Source of the DNA: Gnetum montanum
Lineage: Eukaryota; Streptophyta; Gnetopsida; Gnetales; Gnetaceae
NCBI GenBank assembly: GCA_015680685.1
Contig: MNCI01006534.1
Coordinates: 156,253 to 220,252 of the forward strand
DNA length: 64,000 bases
Direction of reading: 5' to 3'
In this document: positions 34,512 to 45,458 of the stretch, piece by piece
Layout: every line of letters begins with the position of its first letter
Position numbering within the stretch: position 1 is the stretch's first letter
Notes under the pieces: generated by a model
The model's database searches: none
Told to the model about the DNA's origin: nothing
What the model saw: only the letters and a program-made list of their open reading frames with translations
Position numbers and translations under genes: made by a program

Positions 34512-35271
34512 CACCGCACCTATGTTCATAACCATACAAGTCAACCAGTTTAGAATACATAGGGTGCATGTTGATGACAAGGCAACCACATATGTAGTAC
34601 CATTCCCAATCATCGAATAATTTGATTTCACAGAGCAGATAAAACCAACATCCATGACATTTCTGAAATCATTCAGCAGATCACGTGTCATAGTAAAAGG
34701 AACACGCACTTTGGACTTCATAGTGGGGGACTAGTTCCCCACGTTAGTCGAGTTTTTTGTCGTAGATGAGATGCCAGGATTTAACTTGATTCTGGGACAA
34801 CCTTGGTTAGCCCAATTAAAAGCAGTATCCTCACCCATCCATCAAGAGATTCACTTGCCTTACGAAGGTGGTGAAATCATTATATGCAGTGATGCGGTTG
34901 CATCCAACATCTCTTCACACGTAGGCACAAACCAAGGCACAGAGGTTGAATTCGATGAATCTAAATGAGACGACACTACCCCTAAGTTTAAACAAGATGA
35001 CACCACCAATGAGCCTAAATAAGACAATACATCCGATGAAACCCAAGGTGATAATCAACCTCCAAACTAAGATCCCCCAGAAGACATGGAAACGTTACAA
35101 AACGGGGAAACATCAAAACATGATGACATAGGGGTCATTCCCCCAGATGTCCCATGGTCAGAATTACCATTTGACATAACTAACGAAGAAGATGTTAAAT
35201 ACAGGATCACATCGACATGCTCTACTCCTAATCTCAAGCTCCAAAAAATAAAGAAGCTACTCAACCATTAA
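34512..35271 (+). pseudogene. protease of B3 (continuation after B2 insertion)
   Basis: The frame resumes in the B3 gag-PR polyprotein (B4 equivalent TTAPMFI). The active-site region reads HRVHVDDKAT, with Lys in place of the expected Gly. The C-terminal motif DEMPGFNLILGQPWLAQ is intact. Stops occur near 34620, 34732 and 34966. A conserved acidic tail (about 35080-35271: VPWSELPFDITNEED, ending NH and TAA) is also seen in B4 (53700-53844). Confidence 0.72.
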
Positions 35272-35644
35272 ACTACTACATGTTTGAAACAGCTACAGTC
35301 TCCTCCTCCGCTTTGAAAAAAATGCGATAGTCCACCACAACTTTAAAGTAATACCCATGGCCTAAAATGACCTTAAACTAGAGCACAGTACATTGTTAGT
35401 TCATCGAAACGTCGCTATGTGATTATTGTTGACATTTCGCAAGTTACAATTTTCATTTTATTTTACCAGACATGGCTTTAGTTTACACTTACGTTCACAA
35501 ATAAAAAAAAGAAAAACAACATTTATGTAATACGAAGTTATAGCATATTACACCATCATCATGTTACATTTGTCTTCACACATTCTAAAAACAAGACAAC
35601 AATATGAAAAACTAAAAACAAAATGACAAGACTAACAAGCCAAA
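35272..35644 (+). other. PR to antisense-gene boundary of B3
   Basis: Non-coding. Contains degenerate boundary-repeat units (about 35325-35410: GTCCACCACAACTTTAAAG, ATGACCTTAAACTAG) and an AT-rich tract. The antisense gene ends at its left border, so the two genes are tail to tail. Confidence 0.55.
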
Positions 35645-38600
35645 TCAGGCACTAGCATTAGGAGGGGGCTGGTCCCCAAAGTCCTCTGCATCATCAACTC
35701 CTGTCCCATTGGGGCTAGCCTCATAATCACCACGTCCCTGTCACAAAAATGCAACAAAACAATAAAATAAGTAAGCACACATAAATAGATTAATAGAGTA
35801 AAAAAAACACTAAGGAAAATGATGATGACGAAAGGTAATAAAACGATATTAGACTAAAACACTCACAGGTGGGGAAGGCTTGAGATTAGCTTCCAGGCAC
35901 CGTAAAATCTCCTCTTCGGGCACACACGCCTAGTCTTTCTCAAGTCCGAGGTCAATGTTGGCCAAGATTTTGCCCTTGTCCACTAAAGACTAGGAAGGAC
36001 GCTCAAGAGAAAACATGCTTGTTGAAGCTTCACGAGAGGCAATGGTAATGGACCTCTCAGGAGACCCTTCCACCTTTGTACACTCAACAAACTTCTCATA
36101 GGAAGAGCGCAAGCCTAACCCCTCCACGAACATCTCCAATCGGCGACATTGAACCGATTCCTCCTTTAACCACTTTTTGTATTGGTGCTTGTGATCTTTC
36201 TGATCCTGGCCCCATTTATGTACCTTGGATGCAAAGGAATTCCCATCATGGCACTTCCTATTCAACAAATCCATCTGGGCCCACTGTTCAGCCAGATCCC
36301 GAATCTCTTGCACTTTGTTATTCAAACTTGCCCAATAACGTGCATAGGTGATCTCAGATGTCTGCCAGGTACTATCATCGGCCAATCTAGTAGAGGCGAA
36401 ATCATAACGGGCCTACAAGTCATTCCTTTCCTCTATTACTTTTGCTAAATTTCCTTTCAATGATTGAATTTCAAGCGATAACTATTCAATTGAGCGCCTG
36501 CAAGTCCAGAGAGACTTGGCATTTGGAATAACACAACCCGAAAATACATCATAAATACTTCTTGGAATATGCTCAACATCTTTGGGTAATTCCGGAAGAC
36601 CATAAATATGGGTAGCCTCCAAAGGACTCCATTGAAGCTTCGCACCTATACGTACAAACATTACATATATGAGCCAACAAGAAAACTCCAATAGATGCAT
36701 AAATACAATGAACCCAAGTGCTTAGTATAAAGTACACACCTAATTCAGGATGAACCTGTTGCAGATGAGCAACAACATCGTTGACAATGCCAGTAACAAA
36801 ATCTACCTTATTGGGCATCTCATGCCATGGCCTCAATGGATCGGCGGATGTTGAATCTGTACGGGAAGGCACCTCAACTGGGGCCTCGAACTTCAACCCA
36901 TCTACCTGAGATACATGTGCTTTAGGCGCTTCGGCATCCATATCTGATGTTAAGAAGAGCCATGATAATCAAAATAATATACAAAGCTAAGAAGTATGGA
37001 ATGCAAATCAAGCTAACAAGACTTACCAAGAGGCCCCTTACTGGTTAGCTCAAGTGGATCACCAAGGTGTAGAGACCCATCAAAGAAATCGTCAAAGACA
37101 CCTTTCTCCTTGCTTGACTGCTTAAGGACATCTAAAGCCTCAGCAAGCATCACTTCCATGGAGTTCATTGCACCCTCTTCCCGTAAGAGGGAATAGCCTC
37201 AATTGCTTCTTTTCTAGTTTTCTCCTCTTCATCACATCCAATGATAACTATTTCAGGTTCACCCATCAGAGCTAATTCTTCCCTTTCCCTCTTGGGGGTA
37301 CACTCTGTTAACACCAACAAATATAAAGTTAGCATGACATAATAGACATGCATATTTAAGTAAGCAAATAAATTCAAAAGGCAATAAAAAACATTTCAAG
37401 CAAAAAACAAAAACAAAAGAGAAACTTACCTACTCCTGGCAAGATGAATCGAATCTTCTTCACTCTTGGAGGTCTCGCCTCCGTAGCAAGTGCTCTCGAA
37501 TGCTCAGCTCTTTTCACCTTAGCCTTGGCTTTCTCGACGGTCTCTTGGATCNTGTAGCAAGTGCTCTCGAATGCTCAGCTCTTTTCACCTTAGCCTTGGC
37601 TTTCTCGACGGTCTCTTGGATCAAGCACTTGGCTCTCCTAATAGCTATATGCAGTATGGGTGGTTCCAACCCCAAGTTATCACGTGAGTGATGGGAACAA
37701 CTGGCTGCACCTCCTGTGGTAACGGAGACTGATTCGTCGATACCTTCGGGTGGATCTTGGGATCTAGTGGTGTCAAATAAATGACCGATCCAGGGGCAAG
37801 ACAACTATTAGCAATCTGTTAACACATAATGATCATCTCCATAGACCACTAAGAACTCAGCAAACCTACGGAGATAGCCCGCAAAAAATGCGAAAGTGAA
37901 GTGAGACTGCGCATTCACGTTAGAGCGTAATCTGATAATCTCCCCACGGAAGCCCAAAACCAGAAACTGTGCCTAGTTATAACGCATACTAGTCTCTAGG
38001 ATCGAGCACATGATACGTGCAGGCTCTACCCCAAGAGTTCTCACTTGGGAAAGAGACCTGGGAAATGCACGTGCTCTAAACAATAGGTACAACAAATTCA
38101 CTTCTGTCACTTTAGTGTCCACTTGCATAGGGAAGCCCTTGGAACCCCGTGGCACACCCAGTCATTCCTCAAGGTCCTTAATCACATAGCCTTCCCTATT
38201 CACTTTGTCCACTGCCACTTTGACACCATCTGCTGGTACCCCAAAGAGATCTGAAAAGAATTCGGCAGTCAGATGGAATACAACCTTAACCCCCCGGACC
38301 CGCGTGCTAAAATAAGTAACATCATCATTGAAAGAATCAATGATGGTAACCATTTCAGTCGTGGGAACGATAGGATTCAAGGCACTGAATAGATCCATCA
38401 GACCAGCATCGATAAGGCAAGTGATGATGTGTTGAGATGCCTTTTTATGCAACCACCATTGCGAATCTTCCGTCTCCCCATACTTCATGAAGAGGGTACC
38501 CTCAGTACACCCAGACACAATGATAACCCCACCAAGGGTAATATCTGCTGTAAAAACACGTTAAAGAAAAAATCAACATCATGATAAACAATGGGGTAGC

Positions 38601-41217
38601 AAAGATAAAAATGAAGCTTAGACCACAATCACTTACCATTAGCAAATAGATCAGGCACACTTGGCACTGGATCAACCACTTGAGGGAAAGTGGGTCCATT
38701 GTGAGACCAATCTTCATGTAGCCACCCATGAGCTTCACAACATTCAAAGGCCCTAGAAAACTGCTTATGATAATGGATAATAGAAACCTTGGTTTGAGCC
38801 AACATAGTACCACCAGTAGTGGGGCCCACCATGAAAGTCTCCAAGGCTGTACGCATTAAGTTGAGTCCATCATCATTCCTATGCATCCCACGCTCATCAA
38901 AATTGGGCCTGCCAAGCAAAAGATAATCAAACATAAACAAAAGTATAACACCAAAGCAAACAAAATAAAGATAAATCAAAAAGAGCTTACCTCTCCACCC
39001 TGTACACTGTTCTAGGTGGATTTTGGAATAATGTATGCACACGGAAAGCTAGGAAAAGGGTGTTACTGCTGTTGTAGTGGCTACAAGATGGTAACTCCTA
39101 AACACGAGTCAGAGGACGGGTAGATCAAGGACCTTCGGCAAGACCTCCATCAACTTTTAATAATCCCTCATCCACATCAACGATGAAGGCCAATATGTCA
39201 TGAGATGAGCCAGGAAGTATGGTCTCAACAACACTACGAGCCAATTATTCACTTAAATGAGACCAGATGACCATGCTAAAACCCTATAGGATAAACGATA
39301 AAAATTCACTAGAGCCCAAACGAAACCATAACCCTTGTGATCTGATCTCCATGTCATGATGAGGTGCATTAGGCTCCAAGGGGCCAAACCATGACAACAC
39401 ACCCATGAGTTCCACCACCAAAAGAAAAGGCTTAAGTCCCGTGCACAGAGCCAAAACCTTAAGTAAGTAACTTAAAACGTATAAAACATATAAACTAAAC
39501 AAACAAAATAAAAAAATAAGTAAATAAACCTAACGAGTAAATAACATTCAATGCACACGCAAGACTACCCCTTGGGACAAGAACTCCAGTATTTCTTTGG
39601 TGCATCTAACGCTCAATGGCGAACATTGGAATCCACTAGGTAACACCAACCTTAAAAGAACAACATTTGCAAAAATCACATTAATGGTTTAAGTTACCAA
39701 AAATCATCACACCCGTAAGTAAAAAGTATCACATAGTTCATGCTATCTTAAATCCTGTAGCTCACACTGCACATAGGAGAAACTCACGCTACACATGGTA
39801 AATCAATTGTGTTACAAACTGGAGATGGCAAGAGCCCACGATAAAGGTAACTCATGCTGCCAGGATAGCCAACTCATGTGACAATGAGGGTTACTCATGC
39901 TATAGTAGAAACTGGTAACGCTGCAACTGCAATTGAAGATAATAATTTATGTTGTACTTGGCAGTCACTCACGATGTATGAGGGAAGAACTCACATTGCA
40001 CGTGAGGTTGCTCGCGTTGTGTAAGGTTGCTCATGCCATGGTGAACAGTGAACTCATGCTACAAAAGCAACTGTGAGGTCAAAACATTGTCTCACGCAGC
40101 CAACAAAATGCCTTATGTTGCCAAGGCAGCAGCTAACGCTGCAAGGTGGCTACCTCACGCTGTAATTTGCTTGCGGCATGAACTTCAGGGTTGGCTCATA
40201 ATGCAAAACTAGGGCAATTGATCACCCTACCAACATTGACTCATGCTACAAGGCGGTCATTAACGCTACCAACAATAGTTCACCATGCTAAAACAAACCC
40301 CTCACGCTACCAAGAAAAAGGCATTACTCATGCTGAGTAAGGCTCATAGGCATTCACGCTATAGCAAGGACAGTTACTCACACTGCCTTGTCCAGTTCCC
40401 CACACCATAATCAATTCACTTTAACTAACAATTAAATACAGTAACTTGCAATGACAAAGAGGGGAAACATTAAGGAGTAATCACACTGCAAATTAGTAAT
40501 GCATGAGCTCACACTGCAGTAGGAACCAATCACTCACGCCTTGGTTTGGAGGCCAGTAACTCACATCGTGGTTTAAAAGGCCCTGGAACATGCTGTATTT
40601 CAAACAGCCCTGCAACTAACGCTAGAGATGCAGCCCTACAATTTAAGTTGCAATAAACAGCAATTCAAAACCCTGGTTCTCCCAACCAAAATGTAGCCAA
40701 AAATACCCAAAATGTGGCAATCCTTGCAACTCACGTTGCCTGTGGGCATGCCCTATGTTGCCCACGCTAGCTCAAAAACAACAATAGGAATAAAAATAGT
40801 AGCCTCAAGTCTAGAATTGAAACAACAGACCCTCAAAATATAACAAAAAATGCACTAAAAATGCATCAAAACTGCAACAAAAATGCACCAAAACATGATT
40901 GTTTTAGGGCCACTCATGCTGAGGGCGAATCACGCTACAATCTTAGGGGAACTCACACTGCAATTATGAATTAAAATGGAACACAAAAACCCTGGAACAC
41001 AGGGAGGAAATGCAATCACTCTCAACACAACCAGAAATCGTCCACAAACACCAAAAAAATCTGTGGCTCTCATAGCTCACGCTACCACTCATTGCTGTTA
41101 CGCTACAAAAAAGAAACAGGAAAGAATGAGGAAAGCAATAAACCTGCGTAGGGTTCCAACCCACGAAGAAACCTTGGGCTGAGGAAGGCGTTGGAGCATC
41201 TCCTCGCTCTCCTCCAT
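35645..41217 (-). pseudogene. antisense multi-exon gene of B3
   Basis: A gene on the opposite strand to gag/pol, between PR and RT. Exons inferred from GT/AG borders and the B4 copy, 5' to 3' on the minus strand: 41217-41144 (ATG, MEESEEMLQRLPQPKVSSW), 39650-39530 (uncertain), 39457-38991, 38908-38637, 38547-37430, 37304-37027, 36943-36740, 36645-35867, 35737-35645 (stop TGA). Introns are short (roughly 75-200 bp visible) except the first, about 1.5 kb. The protein would be about 1,100 residues. The long fifth exon has TRVRGVKVVFHLTAEFFSDL, then TEVNLLYLLFRARAFP and YLRRFAEFLVVYG. This layout resembles the 'putative plant transposon protein' domain of plant retroelement ORFs; I am not certain of that. 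Exon 8 is charged and probably helical. In-frame stops, a 1-bp loss in exon 6 and a 71-bp assembly duplication (N at 37552) break this copy. Confidence 0.72.
39458..41143. other. first intron/spacer of the B3 antisense gene
   Basis: Almost no coding signal apart from the small candidate exon 39650-39530. Bases 39730-40960 are a scatter of CTCACGCTGC-type words about every 30-50 bp on the plus strand, many decayed to CTCATGCT or CACACTGC. The minus-strand donor at the right border is GTTTAT (41143-41138). Confidence 0.5.
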
Positions 41218-41989
41218 GAATGCCAGCGTTGCCTCCTTCTTTCCTTTTCCTCTCTCCTTCCTGCCTTTGCTCTTCATCCTGCAGTGGTCACGCTGCCTTG
41301 CACGCTATCAATAGTCACGTTGACGTTGCCTGGTAGTCATGCTGATGCTGCCTAGTAGTCACACTGATGCTGCCTAGTAGTCACGCTAACGCTGCACCCT
41401 GGTGGTCACGTTGTCCACTGCTCCATGCTCATGCTATTCACCGTTGGTCAAATGTTGAAAATTCTGAAAATGACTTCCACCTTAACCCTGTTTGACCCAT
41501 TTGAAACCCCCCCTTCTTCTTTGTTATTTTCTTTATTTTATTTTTACTTCATTTATTGTTACATGGTGCATTTTTTTTTTGTATTTTATTTTTTTTATTT
41601 CATTTATTCTTTTTACGTTGAGGCTCTTTTGTGCAACCCCTAAACTTAAAATGTGAAAACTTTAAAAATAAACAGAAAATAAAGAAAAAAAAACAAATAA
41701 ATAACAACAAATTTAAAAACAAGAAATAATCCACAAAAATCCAAAAAAGAAAAAGAATTTGAAAATCACAAAAAATCATAATCCTTATATATGCTTGGAA
41801 CATGACTAGCAGACGGCCCGATATGGCCTTAAACTACCACACTTGGCCTGGGTAAGGTCTAAAACTGCCATGCGTCTGTGTATGATGATAAATTATTCAT
41901 CGCATACCTTGGTTACATTAAGATGTAGAAATTAACTTTACAAGAAATATCAATTCACCCTTGCTCACATGGCTCCCCGTTTAATTGGC
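41218..41989. other. spacer between antisense exon 1 and pol of B3
   Basis: Would contain the antisense promoter, which I cannot identify. Holds a 22-bp tandem repeat, a T-rich then A-rich tract (41510-41770) and one or two boundary-repeat units (about 41815-41870, GGCCTTAAACTACCACAC and GTCTAAAACTGCCA). TTTAATTGGCAG at 41980-41991 is conserved in B4 (60083-60096) and is a candidate splice acceptor just before the pol ATG. Confidence 0.5.
41309..41396 (+). repeat. 22-bp tandem repeat, four copies
   Basis: Units at 41309, 41331, 41353 and 41375, each of the form TAGTCACGCTGATGCTGCC with a 2-3-bp lead. Differences are mostly C/T or G/A at CpG sites. Confidence 0.8.
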
Positions 41990-42001
41990 AGTGGCAAACA
42001 C

Positions 42002-45000
42002 ATGGATAGCAAGCACCTCTTCTCACCGTTGTCTATCAATGGACCACACAGGGCCATTCAACGAGAAGTCAATCTAGAATCCATTAATCTAGACTCATCA
42101 GCAACTTACAACAATTTCGTGGCATTAACACAAGCGATACTTGATTACTTTAAGGGAATGATGAAAACTCTAGACTTAGAAGCTGACAACATCACCGAAG
42201 ATCCCCTCGCCAAGGTCCCCATTACTATGTCCGATGGCGAAGTTAAAATACTAAAACTGAGTACTCTATTAAATCCACAACTGACCAGTGACATAGCTCA
42301 AGTGCTGAAAGACAACATGAAAGCATTCGCTTGGTCCTATACTGATATGCCAGGACTAGACCCTTGAATAGTCCAGCATAACATCATCCTTGATCCGAAA
42401 CTCAAACCAATGAAACAAAAAGCACGAAAGGTGAGACTTGAGGTAGCGCTGGTAGTTCGTAATGAAATCACGAAACTTTACTAGGCCGGTTTCATCCGAG
42501 CTATTGACTACGCCGATTGGGTTTCCAACATGGTTGTAGCCCCAAAGAAGAACGAGAGCATTCACCTATGCATTGACTTCCGTGACCTCAGCATAGCAAC
42601 CATAAAAGATGACTTCCCCCTACACGGTATCCATCAACTTGTTGATTCAACTATCAGGCATGCATTGTTGTCTTTTATGGACGGATTCTCGGGATACAAC
42701 TAGATTAGGATCAACCCAGAACATCAACTTAGGACAAACTTCATGACACCATGGGGCACATTCTGTTATACAATGATGTCATTTGGTCTAAAAAATGTCA
42801 GTGCTACATATCAGCGAGCAATGACTTACATCTTTAGTGATTATATGCTTAATTCACTCAATGATTATGTAAACGACATCGCGGTCAAGTCAAAAACAAC
42901 TGAGCAACACATCAATGATTTAAACTTGGTACTTAAACATTGTCTCAAGTATGAGCTTAGACTTAACCCAAAGAAATGTGTTTTTGAAGTCAAAACAGGA
43001 AAAATGCTTGGATTCATAGTATCTGAAACAAGGATACGAGTAGATCCCAATAAGGTTAAAGCAATAACAAATTTGATGCCACCTAGCAACCTTACCAAAC
43101 TACACGGCCTACAAGGTAGACTACAATTTATTAGGTGCCTCATTGAAAAATTGACAGACAAGTTGAAACCCATGCAACATTTATTGCACAAAAATATCCA
43201 TTTTCAATGGACTCAATAGTGCCAAGAAGCCTTTGAGAACATCAAAACAACATTAGCTCAACTAGCGATAGTTTATCCCCCATAGAACAACAAGCCCTTC
43301 TACATTTACCTTGTGACATCGTATTTATCTATCGCATCTATGCTTTGCCAAAAATGAGAAGATGGAACCGAAATCCCTATCTACTACCTAAGCCATGCCT
43401 TAGTGGCCCATGAATAGAGATACAACGATGTGAAGAGGTCATGTCTAGCCCTTATCTTTTCTTTGAAGAAGTGATGACATTATCTCTTCCGTAACCAAGT
43501 CAACATTATTTGTAAAGACAATATGCTCAGAGCTATCACCAATAACATTTATGAATCAGGAAAAATAGCTAGATGGAAGGCGATGATTGCTGAGTTTGAC
43601 CTGCGCTACATAGCTCAATCTTCCATAAAGGGTTAAGCAATAGTTAATCAAATGATCGCCTCACCGACGCAAGACCAAGTAATAATCAACCCTAAGTTCC
43701 CTGATGAGAACGTGAACACAATACACACCGTGCCCGACAACTACGATGCAATCTTATACTTCGATGGAGCATCAACCTCCTGAGGAGGAAGTGCTACAAT
43801 GATCATAATGTATCCCTTTGAAGAAATTTGACCCTCTGCCTATCGATTAAACTTCCCTTGTACCAACAACATGGCAGAGTACGGAGCTCTTCTTAGAGGT
43901 CTTATGGTAGCACTAGCTTTTGGAATTACACGGCTCGTAGTTAATCATGTCTTGGATGTTTTCGCATGCAAAGCTTCACATTTACAACCATACCGTGACT
44001 TAACTAAACACTTGCTAAAACAATTAACAAAAATAGATGTGCAACATGTTCCTAGAAATGAAAATACCATTGCAGATGCACTTGCAACACTAGCCTTAAA
44101 CATGACACCTGACATGTTTCATGCATTGCCTAGTTCCATAACGAATTGTGCCAAACCTGTAACTGACACTCCCGATGACACACCTATAGCATCCGTTAGT
44201 ACCACACATGCAGTAGAATGGTATGATGACATAAAAGAGTACCTTCTACGTGGTGAACCACCACAACATCTAACGAATGCTCAAAAGGACACGGTGCAAA
44301 AATGTTCTCAACAATATGCGCTAATAGGAGATACATTATGTCGTAGATCCTATGAAGGCATTTTGTTAGTGTGCATTAGTAGCATCGATGGTCACATGAT
44401 TGTGGAGCAAGTTCATGAAGGACTTTGCGGAGGACATATAGCGCCTAAGGCAATGGCAACGAAAATCTGACATTTAGGCTATTATTGGCCACACATGGAG
44501 TACAATTGTTTCTCCAAGGTCAAAACGTGCAACAATTGTCAAAAGCATGGTAATTTAATACATGTGCCACCTAATGAGTTGCATACAGCACAAATCACAT
44601 GGCCTTTCCAGAAATGGGGGTTAGACATCATTGGACCGATAACTCCCCCATCTTCGGTAGGACATAGCTTCATCATCACCGCAACTGAATACTTCATAAA
44701 ATAGGTAGAAGCTATCCTCCTTAGGAAGACCATATCCAAACAAGTGTGCAATTTCATACTTGAAAACATTGTAACTCGCTTCAGCGTCCCAATGACCATA
44801 ATCACTGATAATGGGCCATAGTTCAGCAGTGCCGAAACCAAAAACTTCTGTAAAAGCCTAGGAATCAAACACTCATTCTCATCATCGTATTACCCACAAA
44901 GCAATGGTCAAGAAGATTCCATGAATAAAACTGTCATCATGGTGCTCAAGAAAATGTTTCGTCAGAGCAAAAGAAGATGGCATGAACGGCTAGTTTACGC

Positions 45001-45458
45001 GCTATGGGCATATCAAACGATGCATCAAATGTCCACAGGTAAAACACCCTATAGTCTTGTTTATGGATCAAAAGCTGTTTTACCTTTGGAAATGTAGGTA
45101 CCCTCATTGCAGATCACACTCTCTGAACTCCTCAATGAAGGTTAAAACAATGAATTGCGCATTGTTGACCTTGACTCGATGGAGGAGGAACGTACACGCA
45201 CGTTGGATCAAATCGAGTGCTACCAAAAGCAACAACAACGACGACATCAACACAACGTACATAAGGCGTCCAATCAAAGAAGGTGACCTTGTCCTCAAGA
45301 TGGTCCGTGAACACTCAGACAAATTCTCAACCAACTGGGAAGGGCCTTACTTGGTCACTAAGGCATACGACAATGGGGCATTCAAACTCATCGACATGGA
45401 CGGAAATGAGTTCACCAACCATACAAATCACATGTACTTGAAACCATTCTATGTTTGA
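42002..45458 (+). pseudogene. pol pseudogene of B3 (RT, RNase H, second RNase H, integrase)
   Basis: I chose ATG 42002 because it aligns with B4 60107, both shortly after a conserved TTGGCAG; an in-frame ATG at 41969 is not conserved. RT (about 42300-43200) has FAWSYTDMPG, VAPKKNESIHLCIDFRDL and LSFMDGFSGYN; its catalytic YVDD is YVND (42866-42877). RNase H spans about 43210-43620. The second, Tat-specific RNase H (about 43740-44100) keeps YFDGAST and NNMAEYGALLRGL but lacks 8 residues that include the DSQL Asp. Integrase (about 44350-45300) has CNNCQKH, WGLDIIGPI, ITDNGP and SNGQEDSMNK, with Asp where the catalytic Glu is expected. The tail is GPYLVTKAYDNGAFKL and HMYLKPFYV. At least ten stops. 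Confidence 0.85.

Noticed and set aside
42865-43191. Minus-strand ORFs opposite RT (also 60965-61273)
   Set aside because: They mirror conserved RT codons on the plus strand; conservation follows the RT frame.
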